Source: JABWBJ01 sp036507855
Lineage (GTDB): Bacteria; Gemmatimonadota; Gemmatimonadetes; Gemmatimonadales; Gemmatimonadaceae
Reading direction: 5' to 3'
Assembly: GCA_036507855.1 (NCBI GenBank)
Contig: DATCIJ010000027.1
Coordinates: 1-17,660 of the forward strand
Length of the DNA: 17,660 bases
The notes under the pieces are model-generated. The model saw nothing but the letters and a program-made list of their open reading frames with translations. It searched no databases and was not told where the DNA came from. Shown here piece by piece: positions 1 to 7,146 of this stretch; the first letter of the stretch is position 1, and the number at the start of each line of letters is the position of its first letter. Made by a program: the position numbers and the translations under genes.

Positions 1-1
1 G

Positions 2-922
2 GAGTGGCTGGCGGCGAATCCCGAGGACCGTCGCGGGCCCAAAGGGGCGATCCGCAAGAGCAACCGCACCGACAACGAGAGCGCGAAGATGGCCACGGGC
101 AAGGGCGTGATCCAAGGCTACACGGGCGTCGCTGCCGTCGACAGCGCGCATCAGATCATCGTGGAAGCCCAGGCGCACGGCACGGGGTCGGAGCAAGAAG
201 TGCTGCTGCCCGTCGTCACCGCGATGCAGGACAGGCACGACGTGCTCTCGCCGCACTCGCTCATCACGGCCGATGCGGGCTATCACAGCGAAGCGAACCT
301 GCAGGCGCTTGCTACCCGCGAGGTGGACGCGCTCATCGCCGACAACGACATGCGGCGGCGCGACGAGCGCTTTGCGACGCACGCCCACCATCAGGACGCG
401 CCTGATCCGCTGCATGACAAATCGCGGCCCTCGTCCGAGCCGCAAGCCACCACCTATCCGCCGAGCGACTTCCTCTACGATGCGGAGGCGCGCACCTGCG
501 TGTGCCCCGCGGGGAAATCCCTCTACCGCAAGGGTCGCCATCTCGTGATCAACGGCTATGTCGGGGAGCAATTCCGAGGAGCGAAACGCGACTGCGTGCC
601 GTGTCCACACCGTGCGCAGTGCTTACGCACCCCCGAGAAAACGCAGACGCGTCAAGTCATGTTCTTCCACGGGCGCGCTGCGCGGAGTCCGGAGCCCGCC
701 AGTCACACGGCGCGCATGAAAGGTCGCATCGATACCCCAGAGGGCCGTGCACAGTATGGGCAACGCTTCGGGACCGTGGAGCCGGTCTTCGGGAATGTGT
801 GCTACAACAAGGGGCTCGCTCGCTTCACCCTGCGCGGTCGCATCAAAGTCGATGGGCAGTGGAAGCTCTTCTGCCTGGTCCACAACATCGAGAAGCTCGC
901 CCATCACGGCTACGCGCACTAG
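2..922 (+). CDS. IS1182-family DDE transposase, C-terminal part (5' truncated by window)
   Basis: The open frame enters from the window edge, so the true start is upstream; the Met at 89 is internal. The visible 306 residues contain the catalytic part. There is an Asp in the strand GVAAVDSAH, a second Asp in ITADAGYHSE, and the Glu in GTVEPVFGN near the C-terminus, which fit the DDE triad. Between the second Asp and the Glu lies a cysteine-rich segment (CVCPAGK, then CVPCPHRAQC), typical of IS1182-type transposases and perhaps zinc-binding. The final segment KLFCLVHNIEKL is also typical of the family. The enzyme cuts and joins the ends of its own element. The visible reading frame is intact. 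Family assignment rests on remembered motifs. Confidence 0.88.
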   Translation, partial: EWLAANPEDRRGPKGAIRKSNRTDNESAKMATGKGVIQGYTGVAAVDSAHQIIVEAQAHGTGSEQEVLLPVVTAMQDRHDVLSPHSLITADAGYHSEANLQALATREVDALIADNDMRRRDERFATHAHHQDAPDPLHDKSRPSSEPQATTYPPSDFLYDAEARTCVCPAGKSLYRKGRHLVINGYVGEQFRGAKRDCVPCPHRAQCLRTPEKTQTRQVMFFHGRAARSPEPASHTARMKGRIDTPEGRAQYGQRFGTVEPVFGNVCYNKGLARFTLRGRIKVDGQWKLFCLVHNIEKLAHHGYAH

Positions 923-971
923 TCAAGCGACCCCCCGACCACTCACGCGGCGTCCATCTCGGTCTCGCACC

Positions 972-995
972 GAGCGATGGAGCGATGGAGCGATG
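972..995 (+). repeat. three tandem copies of an 8-base unit in the IS tail
   Basis: The unit GAGCGATG is repeated three times without mismatch at 972-979, 980-987 and 988-995, followed by a partial copy. It lies between the transposase stop and the right end of the IS. Its role is unknown; slippage is the simplest origin. Confidence 0.9.
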
Positions 996-1052
996 GAGCA
1001 CATCGCCTAACGCTCAACTGCCGTCTCACCCGCCCCGCGTCCGATTCAGAAA

Positions 1053-1071
1053 CGGGTTTTTCTACAACCTG
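1053..1071 (-). repeat. right terminal inverted repeat of the IS (inferred)
   Basis: Read inward on the minus strand this segment is CAGGTTGTAGAAAAACCCG, similar to the CAGG(C)TGTTGAAAAA ends of many DDE insertion sequences. The partner repeat is outside the window, so an inverted repeat cannot be shown directly. The call is supported because attC base pairing stops exactly at 1072. Confidence 0.65.
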
Positions 1072-1211
1072 AACGAACTGCGTTTCAGCTGCGAACGCTC
1101 ATAATGAATGCGAACACGGGGCGCTCGCGGTCCTTCATGGACAATAGAGTGAGCGCCCCGTGTTCGCTACCGACAGAACCTGCGTTCATCGGCTGCAAAC
1201 GCGGGTTAGGC
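1072..1211 (-). other. attC: attC recombination site of cassette 1, R' box broken by the IS
   Basis: On the minus strand the site opens with R'' GCCTAAC (1211-1205), which contains the gene's TAA stop. The L'' arm GCGTTTGCAGC (1202-1192) pairs with L' GCTGAAACGC (1089-1080), leaving one unpaired base on the L'' side. A perfect 17-base-pair central stem (1110-1126 with 1151-1167) closes over a 24-base loop. At the far end only GTT of the expected GTTRRRY box remains (1074-1072); the IS begins immediately after. The 140-base length is near the upper end of known attC sizes. Box order and the unpaired L'' base both orient the site with the gene. Confidence 0.8.
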
Positions 1212-1919
1212 AACGGCGCGAGCGACGTAAAGTCCCCGGTGGTCAAACAGGCCGACCGGATTATGCGTCGCCGCCAAACCGGCGTCGCGAAAGCCCCCGA
1301 GCATCTCGGCGGAAGTGAACAGCCCGAGCTCGTGCACCTCACGCGCGGTCTGCGCACCATCCGCCCGCTCGATGTGGTACGTGAACGTCAGTGTTGAGAC
1401 ATTCCCGGCTACTGAGGTATGGCTGGTCCGCTCGACTCGGATACCGTTGACTTCGCCGCGCCTGATAGTGCCTTTACCGATTCGTAACACCCCAGGCGGA
1501 AACCATGGCTCGACGATGACGATGCCGTGTGGATTGAGATGCTGCCGGAAGCACTGTAACGCCGCGGTGACGCGAGCGATGGTCCTTAGGTAGCCGATGG
1601 AACTGAACATGCACGCGACGACGTCGTATCGTCGCTCCAGATCGAATCCACCCATGTCGGCCAAAACGAAATTGGCGTCAGGCACTTTCTGCCGCGCGAA
1701 TGCTAGGAGTCCCGGATCGATGTCGAGCCCGTCGACGACGAAGCCATGCCGCATGCGGAGATGCTTGGCATGCTCGCCGGTGCCGCATCCAACATCCAGA
1801 ATGGTTCGGGCGCTGGGATGCGTCGTTCGCACGAGTCTCGCAATCGCATCCGCCTCGGCGGCATAGTCTTTAAACGTGCTGTAAATCGCATCGTAGAGTT
1901 CAGCGGACTCGGAGAACAT
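1206..1919 (-). CDS. class I SAM-dependent methyltransferase (cassette-borne)
   Basis: This 237-residue protein has the class I methyltransferase fold. Motif I, LDVGCGTGEH, lies near residues 41-50 and binds S-adenosylmethionine. GLDIDPGLLAFAR follows as the acidic strand-2 motif, then FVLADMGGFDL, and then DVVACMFSSIGYL in the motif IV region. The substrate cannot be told from sequence; the N-terminus (SELYD-type SAELYDAIY) is like small-molecule methyltransferases of the methyltransf_11/25 type. The ATG at 1919 has a modest AGGG upstream and lies 16 bases from the cassette boundary. The TAA stop lies inside the R'' box of the attC. Composition is less GC-rich than the chromosomal genes to the right, which fits acquisition. 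Confidence 0.85.
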   Translation of the reverse strand: MFSESAELYDAIYSTFKDYAAEADAIARLVRTTHPSARTILDVGCGTGEHAKHLRMRHGFVVDGLDIDPGLLAFARQKVPDANFVLADMGGFDLERRYDVVACMFSSIGYLRTIARVTAALQCFRQHLNPHGIVIVEPWFPPGVLRIGKGTIRRGEVNGIRVERTSHTSVAGNVSTLTFTYHIERADGAQTAREVHELGLFTSAEMLGGFRDAGLAATHNPVGLFDHRGLYVARAVA

Positions 1920-1935
1920 GCGGGACCCTGTTGTT

Positions 1936-2052
1936 GCCTAACGGATGGCGTTCTGCTGCGGTGGACTAGATAAGATCGCGCCGTGGACACGAGCGAAGCG
2001 AGTGCCTCGGCGCGTTCTACAGCTCCACCGCCAGCAGCAACGCACGTTAGCT
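1936..2052 (-). other. attC: attC recombination site of cassette 2
   Basis: On the minus strand R'' is AGCTAAC (2052-2046) and R' is GTTAGGC (1942-1936), 117 bases in all. The arms 2024-2037 and 1953-1965 are complementary over 13 base pairs with one extra base on the R'' side, the asymmetry that marks the L'' arm. Further in, CGCGCC/GGCGCG segments (around 2007-2015 and 1977-1983) extend the stem, and a GAGCGAAGCGAG hairpin fills the tip. The second base of R'' is G instead of a pyrimidine, a small deviation from RYYYAAC. Conserved boxes, non-conserved paired middle and placement right at a gene's stop are the definition of attC. Confidence 0.85.
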
Positions 2053-2780
2053 CGCGCATTCGCGGTCAACGGATTCACTGATTGCGTCAATGAGACGCTC
2101 AAGCGTTGCTCGGGTCTTGCCCGCAATGCGACGCACTGCAAACCACACGCAAGCCGCAGTAACCCCCGCACCACCGGCAAGGACCAGGTACGGATTCGCA
2201 AACCCGCTGTCTCCAGCCGCAATCGCAGTGTACAGGACCGCCAACACCCCAGCGCTTCCGAGAATCAGGGGACCGACCAAGTAAGCGCGGTGATCGACAG
2301 TGACTTGTACTCGAGTCTCCGCACCGTCTCCTTGGGCAGACACGAAGACGTGGCCCGCCTTGGTGGACCACGAGACGCCAGAGGCGCCTGCATCGCCCAC
2401 ACCATGAGTCTGCAACACCGTGCGCGCTGAATTGAGGATCCGTCGCGCACTTTCATCAGTAAGTGCACCCGGCAGGTCAAAGGCTCGTCGGTCCCGCAAA
2501 ACGCCGCCCATGGCTTGGCTTAGAACGGCACGCCGGCTTTCATCTGGGATGAGGCGAGCCGCGCGCGCGATAGAATCTGCATCCAGTCCCGCCTCTGCAC
2601 CGATCGACGTGATCTCCTTGAGGGTCAGGCCGTCCTCGATGCGACTTACCGAGTTGGAGGAACCGGCGAGCTCCGCTGCCTTTGACAGGATCAGCGAGAA
2701 CTCTCTCTCCGTGTACCTCTTCGACGCGTCACTCAAGATTGAGGCCGGTGCGGATGGGAAGACGTTCGGCGTCGAGCTAA
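1942..2780 (-). mobile_element. integron gene cassette 2 (membrane protein)
   Basis: On the minus strand the cassette starts at the crossover in GTTAGCT (2781-2775) and ends at the crossover in GTTAGGC (1942). Its opening GTTAGCTCG is the exact reverse complement of CGAGCTAAC at the R'' of its own attC, as expected for a site that closes in the circular form. It carries one gene in the same direction as cassette 1. No integrase gene or clear attI is visible, so the pair currently looks like a cassette cluster lacking an integrase (CALIN), unless the integrase lies outside the window. Confidence 0.78.
2047..2736 (-). CDS. hypothetical two-helix membrane protein (cassette-borne)
   Basis: This is a 229-residue protein of unknown function. 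Residues 1-75 form a soluble helical segment beginning RYTEREFSLILSKAAEL and continuing LTLKEITSIGAEAGLD. I recall this kind of N-terminal domain from Gemmatimonadota proteins with varied C-termini, but cannot name it. A mixed soluble region follows. Two hydrophobic segments, about residues 151-173 and 182-203, end in a basic stretch, and a short amphipathic tail follows. The proposed start is TTG at 2736, about 38 bases inside the cassette boundary; no better ATG or GTG is in frame nearby. The TAA stop lies in the R'' box of its attC. Confidence 0.7.
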   Translation of the reverse strand: MSDASKRYTEREFSLILSKAAELAGSSNSVSRIEDGLTLKEITSIGAEAGLDADSIARAARLIPDESRRAVLSQAMGGVLRDRRAFDLPGALTDESARRILNSARTVLQTHGVGDAGASGVSWSTKAGHVFVSAQGDGAETRVQVTVDHRAYLVGPLILGSAGVLAVLYTAIAAGDSGFANPYLVLAGGAGVTAACVWFAVRRIAGKTRATLERLIDAISESVDRECAS

Positions 2781-2902
2781 CTTGGTTTTCGCCTGATCCA
2801 CGCTATCCAATCCCGGCGAGGCCTGCAACGCCAGGTACCGCATCACAACACGACGCTGCTGCCGCAATAACTGCGCATGGGTCCAGATATCACGGCGAAG
2901 AC
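2775..2902 (-). other. possible degraded attC or attI-like site upstream of cassette 2
   Basis: Cassette 2 must have inserted next to a recombination site, and its GTTAGCT box (2781-2775) marks the junction. Beyond it, 2785-2798 (GTTTTCGCCTGATC) is complementary, with one mismatch and small bulges, to 2886-2902. This gives an attC-like outer arm with an extra base. However, no RYYYAAC box follows the second arm. It may be a decayed attC of a lost cassette, an attI, or chance pairing. Confidence 0.35.
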
Positions 2903-3086
2903 AGGCGGAATACCTCGAAAGTGCGGCCAGCAGACAGCGCGTATCACTGCACGCCACGCAGACTCCGTCGCCTACGGTTGAATCGGGAACCGGGCACGCG
3001 CGCAATCCCCACTCCTTTCCTCGTCTCCCAACCAAGATCTGCTGGAAGGCTCGGAGGACTCGTACCGCGACGTTCAGACGTCTGCG
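2782..3086. other. intergenic stretch between the cassettes and the M16 gene
   Basis: About 300 bases carry no convincing gene. The minus-strand frame spanning 2733-3035 has no recognisable protein character. Besides the attC-like arms noted above there is an imperfect inverted repeat, CGCTGCTGCCGCA at 2854-2866 with its complement (with insertions) at 2922-2939. I see no clear terminator with a T-tract after the M16 stop. Confidence 0.5.
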
Positions 3087-5753
3087 CTACCTGCCCCGGA
3101 CAACGCCCTCCACGCGCCGTTCAGGATCGAACGCAGCGGCCGCATAGGATTGGATGCCGACGGCCGTGACAGCGGAGACTCGAGACTCGAACTCGTCGAG
3201 CTCTTCCAGTCCCGCGCCGAAAAGCCAGGCGTCGAGCATCTCGCCAAGCACCACTGCCCCGCTCTGCAGAGCGATAGCGTGTGAGCCAATGGCATACCGG
3301 GCCGCTCGCGCCAACTCCTCACCGGTCACCGGTTCATCCCGCAGTCTGGCGCATTCCGCCAGCAGCGCCGCGCGTGCTTCGTCCTCACGAGCCGGATCAG
3401 TCGCGATGTAGGTCGCGAACATGCCAGCGCTGACCCGCTCGGCTGACCACGCCTGAACCGTGTACGCCAAGCTTCGCTTTTCGCGCAGTTCCTCGAAGAA
3501 GCGGCCACCAAGCCCACTCGCGACACCGGCCAGCAAGCTTACCGTGAATCGCGCCGGGTCGCGGCGCACCGGACCCGGGAAGGCGATCGCCAACGCCGTC
3601 TGCGCCTTGTCACGATTCTCGACGCGTCGCTGAACGGAATCGGGCCATGACGGCACCGATGGCGGCGTCGCCGGCGCCATGACGATTTCGCCGAAGGCAT
3701 CGGCGAACGCCTGCGCGAGGTCGGATTCGCTGACATCACCCACCGCGGCCGCCACGGCCGACGACGAAAGCACCGCGCGTTGGTGCCAGCCGCGCACGGC
3801 GTCACCGGTAACGGCCCGGAGCGACTCCTCGTCTCCCAACAACGAACGGGCATACGGGTGGCCGGCGAACGCCGCTTCGGTCGCCAGTCGCACAGGGTAG
3901 CGGAGCATGTCATCCCTGAGCTGCGCGAGTTGCGACAGGGCGATGGTTCGTTCCGTGTCCACGGCCGACTCGTCGAACCGGGGATACTGAACAACGTCCT
4001 GCAGCAGATCTATTGCGTCACGACATCGGGAGAGCGGAACCGACAACGTCCAGCCACTCCCGTCAGGCGCCACGCTCGTTCCGATGCTCCCGCCGAGTAT
4101 CTCCGACTCGCCGGCGATGGCGTCCGCGTCCCGATGCAATGTGCCCTTCACCGACGCTCTCACCATGAGCGTCCCGATCCCCGCCAGGTCCGCCGGCTCC
4201 GCCGCTGCTCCGCCCGACGCATAGAGACCGATATGCACCATCGGAGCGCCCGGCCTCCGCCTGACGAGTATCGGCAGGCCGGATCCGGCCCGAAACACGC
4301 AGACAGCGCCGATCCGGCGTTCCAGCGTCACCTGCGGCTTCCGCGCGAGAGCCGGCTGTCGCGGCGGCGCGGCCGCCGGCGCAACGACAAAACCTGACCC
4401 GTCGGCATCGAGGCGCGATCGGACATCGGTGGCGGGCCGATCGAACACGGGATTGGCGCGTGGCCGGTAGATCAGCATCGACGCCTGATCGGGATCCAGG
4501 TGTCGATCCATGGCCCCTTGCACGGCCGCGGGATCCAGTGACATCACCTCGTCGAAATACTCCGACGCCTTCTCCCACCCGCCGAGTCCTTCCCACTCGG
4601 CCAGGAAATCGGCCTGCCCTTCCATGGTCTCCTGTCGACGGAGCCATCTCGCCTCGAAAAGCCGTTGTACCCGCTCGATTTCGAACGCGGACGGAGGCTG
4701 ATCGCGCAAAGCCCGAAGGTTCGACCAGATCGCCTCCGCCGCCTCGGCGGCGCGCCCCGCGTTTCCTTCAGCGCGGACAATGAAGACGCCGGTGTCGCGG
4801 GGCGTGTAGTTCATCGCCAGCACCTGCGATGCCAGTTCGCGTTCGCGGACTCCCCGATAAAGCCGTGATCCCCTGCCATCGGCGAGCAAGGCGCCGGCGA
4901 CGTCCAGCGCCGGCGTGTCGCGGTGATGCGGTCCCGGCGTTCGCCAGGCGAATGCCACCTGAGCCTGCGTCACGTCGCCGGCCATCTCGCGAAACCGGAA
5001 TCCGGGGAGCGAAATCTCGTCGGGACCTGCGTCCCGGCGAACCGGCTCGTCAGGCAGGTGACCGTACAGGCGCGTCACCTGTCTGAGCGCTTCGTCCGCT
5101 GGAACATCCCCGACGACGACGAGAATCGTGTTCCGCGGCCGATAGTGGTTCCTGTAGAAGCCGAGCATCCGGTCGCGCGTGAGCGCCCGGAGCCCCGTCT
5201 CCGCGCCAATTCGCCAGCGGCGGAAGCGGTGACGGTCGTGCAGCAGCGCATAGAGCGATTCCACGGCCACCGCGGGGGGCGAATCCAGCTTTCGCTTCGC
5301 CTCCTGGATGATCACCTCGAGTTCGCGGGCCAGCTCGCCAGCGTCGATCAGCGAGTTGGCATAGGCGTCGGCCTGAATCTCGAGCCCGCGAACGAATCCC
5401 GAACTGGGCAGGACGGTCTCGTAGGCGGTGTGATCGTAGATGGTGTGGGCGTTGAGATATCCGCCGCTGGCCTTCGTCTCGCGCGCGATCTCCCCAACGC
5501 CCCGGGTGGGCGTGCCCTTGAAGTACATGTGCTCCAGGACGTGCGAGATCCCCACGTCCTCATCGGGCTCGTCGAAGTACCCGGCGTTCACCCACGTCAC
5601 GATGGCCGTGACCGGCGCTCCATGATCTTCGCGAACCAGGACGGTCAAGCCGTTAGGCAGGACGGTGCGCGTGACTTGAGGGGGCCGGGGCCCCAACGTC
5701 GCGGCGCGGGCACCCGAGGGCGCCCGCGCCGACACACCTTCACCGGATGTCAC
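3087..5753 (-). CDS. M16 family zinc metallopeptidase, two-domain (pitrilysin/processing-peptidase type)
   Basis: This is an 888-residue tandem M16 protein. From the chosen start, the N-terminal domain has the inverted zinc motif HVLEH (His71, Glu74, His75), with the third ligand Glu151 in EVIIQEAKRK, 75 residues after the second His. The second half repeats the fold but lacks HxxEH. It keeps the C-domain motif FFEELREKRSLAYTVQAW, as in inactive partner domains that help close the chamber around peptides. No signal peptide is evident with this start. I chose GTG at 5753 because it overlaps the stop of the upstream TPR gene as GTGA, a sign of translational coupling. GTG at 5735, preceded by GGTGAAGG, is an alternative. 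The longer frame to 5894 would run back through 144 bases of the TPR gene. Confidence 0.9.
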   Translation of the reverse strand: MTSGEGVSARAPSGARAATLGPRPPQVTRTVLPNGLTVLVREDHGAPVTAIVTWVNAGYFDEPDEDVGISHVLEHMYFKGTPTRGVGEIARETKASGGYLNAHTIYDHTAYETVLPSSGFVRGLEIQADAYANSLIDAGELARELEVIIQEAKRKLDSPPAVAVESLYALLHDRHRFRRWRIGAETGLRALTRDRMLGFYRNHYRPRNTILVVVGDVPADEALRQVTRLYGHLPDEPVRRDAGPDEISLPGFRFREMAGDVTQAQVAFAWRTPGPHHRDTPALDVAGALLADGRGSRLYRGVRERELASQVLAMNYTPRDTGVFIVRAEGNAGRAAEAAEAIWSNLRALRDQPPSAFEIERVQRLFEARWLRRQETMEGQADFLAEWEGLGGWEKASEYFDEVMSLDPAAVQGAMDRHLDPDQASMLIYRPRANPVFDRPATDVRSRLDADGSGFVVAPAAAPPRQPALARKPQVTLERRIGAVCVFRAGSGLPILVRRRPGAPMVHIGLYASGGAAAEPADLAGIGTLMVRASVKGTLHRDADAIAGESEILGGSIGTSVAPDGSGWTLSVPLSRCRDAIDLLQDVVQYPRFDESAVDTERTIALSQLAQLRDDMLRYPVRLATEAAFAGHPYARSLLGDEESLRAVTGDAVRGWHQRAVLSSSAVAAAVGDVSESDLAQAFADAFGEIVMAPATPPSVPSWPDSVQRRVENRDKAQTALAIAFPGPVRRDPARFTVSLLAGVASGLGGRFFEELREKRSLAYTVQAWSAERVSAGMFATYIATDPAREDEARAALLAECARLRDEPVTGEELARAARYAIGSHAIALQSGAVVLGEMLDAWLFGAGLEELDEFESRVSAVTAVGIQSYAAAAFDPERRVEGVVRGR

Positions 5754-6901
5754 TTCAGGATGCGGAGCAATCCCGCGTCGGCGCTTCCCCTGATGAAGCT
5801 CTCGGCATCCCCAGTGGGAATCACGACGCCTGTCAGGGAAAACCCGCGCCGTGCCTCGTTCATCATGAACTCCTGTACCGGTCGGCTTGACCACGCGCCG
5901 GCCGAGTCACGCATCTTCGTCACGATTTCCTCCCAGGTTCCGTCGAACGGGTGACCGTCCTTCAGGATCCGGTGGGTAAGCCCGTCATGACGAGAGTCGG
6001 CCAGGCCGGCCAGCATCTGGCCGAAGAGCTCCAGCTGGTTGCGCGCATCGACTTGCGAGTCCTCGAGGGCGCGCTGCTCGATCTCCGCCAACAGATCGTC
6101 AATGGAATCCGGTTCACCGGCGAGCTCGGTCAACCTGGTCTCCCAACGGCGGATATCCGCGTCGTCGTCCCCCAGCCGGTGGATCGTCTTCTTCAGCTCG
6201 ATGAGGCGCCATATTCCCAGCTCTTCCCAGTGATCCTCGGGTGCGGTGCGATCGAGGTGGAAGAGGGCCGCCTCGAGCTCCCCGCGATCATACAGAATAT
6301 TCCCGAGGTAGATACGGGCTTCGGCGTTGTCGGAGTCGAGCTGCAGCGCGCGCCGCAGCGTGGCGATGGCCGCTTCATCCTCGCCGAGACGGTGCTGGGC
6401 GAAGCCGACCAGGGCGACCGCTTCCGCCGACTCAGGCGCCTGGCGGGCGGCGATCTCGAAGAACTCTCTCGCTTCACTCACCAGACCGTCGCGGAAGAGC
6501 GCGCGCCCGATCTGGAGCATCAGTTCGAGATCGTCCTCGTAGCCCAGGTCGAGTACCCGGCGAAACGCGCGGAGCGCGTCCGCCGTCTGGCCGAACCTGA
6601 GCAGGGTCTCACCATAGCCGGCGAGCGCGTCCTCGTGGTCTCCGTCGAGGACGAGCGCCTCCTCGAAGCTGCGGCGCGCCCACGCGAATTCCTCGCGAGC
6701 CAGGCGCGCGTAGCCGACGCCGATATGAAGCTCTACAGCGTGTGGATAAAGGGTGAGACCCTCGCGCAGCACGGCCAGCGCTTCGTCATACCTGGCGTCA
6801 TTGTACAGCGTGTGCGCGCGTTCATCGTACTCCTCGGAACTCATGAACGGAGCCGGCATTTCCCGGGTCACCTCGTGTGCGAGACGACGTGCGACGAACA
6901 T
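5750..6901 (-). CDS. tetratricopeptide-repeat (TPR) protein
   Basis: The protein has 383 residues. From about residue 20 to 225 it is a series of roughly 34-residue helix-turn-helix units with the TPR pattern, for example YDEALAVLREGLTLYPHAVEL, FAWARRSFEEALVLDGDHEDALAGYG and EAAIATLRRALQLDSDNAEARIYLGN. These form a protein-binding scaffold. The last ~150 residues are not TPR and I do not recognise them. No signal peptide or membrane segment is seen, so a cytoplasmic location is likely. The ATG at 6901 is the longest start; ATG at 6859, with GAGGTG about nine bases upstream, is at least as good. Its stop overlaps the M16 start, so the two are probably made together. A role in assisting the peptidase is only inference. 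Confidence 0.85.
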   Translation of the reverse strand: MFVARRLAHEVTREMPAPFMSSEEYDERAHTLYNDARYDEALAVLREGLTLYPHAVELHIGVGYARLAREEFAWARRSFEEALVLDGDHEDALAGYGETLLRFGQTADALRAFRRVLDLGYEDDLELMLQIGRALFRDGLVSEAREFFEIAARQAPESAEAVALVGFAQHRLGEDEAAIATLRRALQLDSDNAEARIYLGNILYDRGELEAALFHLDRTAPEDHWEELGIWRLIELKKTIHRLGDDDADIRRWETRLTELAGEPDSIDDLLAEIEQRALEDSQVDARNQLELFGQMLAGLADSRHDGLTHRILKDGHPFDGTWEEIVTKMRDSAGAWSSRPVQEFMMNEARRGFSLTGVVIPTGDAESFIRGSADAGLLRILK

Positions 6902-7065
6902 ACTACTACTGATGCGCCGCCGAGTTCAACGGTTGCGTTTTTCCAACACGCCTGACGCGGCGCCACTAACGTGAGAACGCGCGATCGGGGCATTCCGTCA
7001 CGGCCTCCACGGCGCTGCGGACCAGCCGGAATCCGGCCGGTCACCGCCGGCGCGCTGCCTTACGA

Positions 7066-7146
7066 GTGACGTTCCAGGTATCTCCTCAAAACGCAGCCGG
7101 GCAGGGACATGCGCCGGAGCGATCGTCCGGGAACCTGGAACGTCAC
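7066..7146. repeat. long inverted repeat at the psuG 3' end
   Basis: GTGACGTTCCAGGT at 7066-7079 is the exact reverse complement of ACCTGGAACGTCAC at 7133-7146, 14 base pairs with a 53-base loop. The second arm overlaps the psuG stop codon (7145-7143). The loop contains smaller palindromes such as CGGA/TCCG around GCGATCG. No T-tract follows, so it is not a standard terminator. It could be a Rho-independent-like stabiliser, a REP-type element or the footprint of a small mobile element. Confidence 0.75.

Larger units (their letters stand above)
1..1071 (+). mobile_element. IS1182-like insertion sequence, right part (left end outside window)
   Basis: This is the 3' portion of an insertion sequence: a DDE transposase reading in from the window edge, about 150 bases of non-coding tail, and a terminal sequence at 1053-1071. 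Read inward on the minus strand the terminus starts CAGGTTGTAGAAAAACC, which resembles the CAGGCTGTTGAAAAA-type ends I know from IS1182 and related DDE elements. The bases just outside belong to an integron attC site, so the element has interrupted that site. The left inverted repeat and the target duplication are outside the window, so the exact boundary is inferred from the end motif and from where attC pairing begins. Confidence 0.75.
1072..1941 (-). mobile_element. integron gene cassette 1 (methyltransferase), 3' end interrupted by the IS
   Basis: The cassette runs on the minus strand from the crossover point in GTTAGGC (1942-1936) through the methyltransferase gene to its attC site. Its first bases, GTTAGGCAAC, are the exact reverse complement of GTTGCCTAAC at the start of its own attC (R'' side, around 1205-1214). 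This is expected because in the free circular cassette these two segments pair to close the attC site. The gene starts 16 bases after the box, the compact layout usual for cassettes. The distal boundary is lost at the IS junction (1071/1072). Confidence 0.8.

Noticed and set aside
1005..1011. GCCTAAC in the IS tail taken as the outer R' box of the cassette 1 attC
   Set aside because: It would make a ~207-base site and leave the IS-like terminus at 1053-1071 inside it, while arm pairing already ends at 1072. The word is common in this window, so chance is likely, though not excluded.
2733..3035. 100-residue minus-strand open frame between cassette 2 and the M16 gene
   Set aside because: Low-complexity Arg/Cys-rich product, no start signal, and it overlaps the cassette boundary.
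5754..5894. N-terminal extension of the M16 peptidase
   Set aside because: It runs through 144 bases of the TPR gene in another frame and adds an unstructured Arg-rich leader; the GTGA overlap start explains the gene better.
4923..6955. Long plus-strand open frames (4923-5954 and 5951-6955)
   Set aside because: Antisense shadows of the M16 and TPR genes; both of those sense proteins have clear family motifs.
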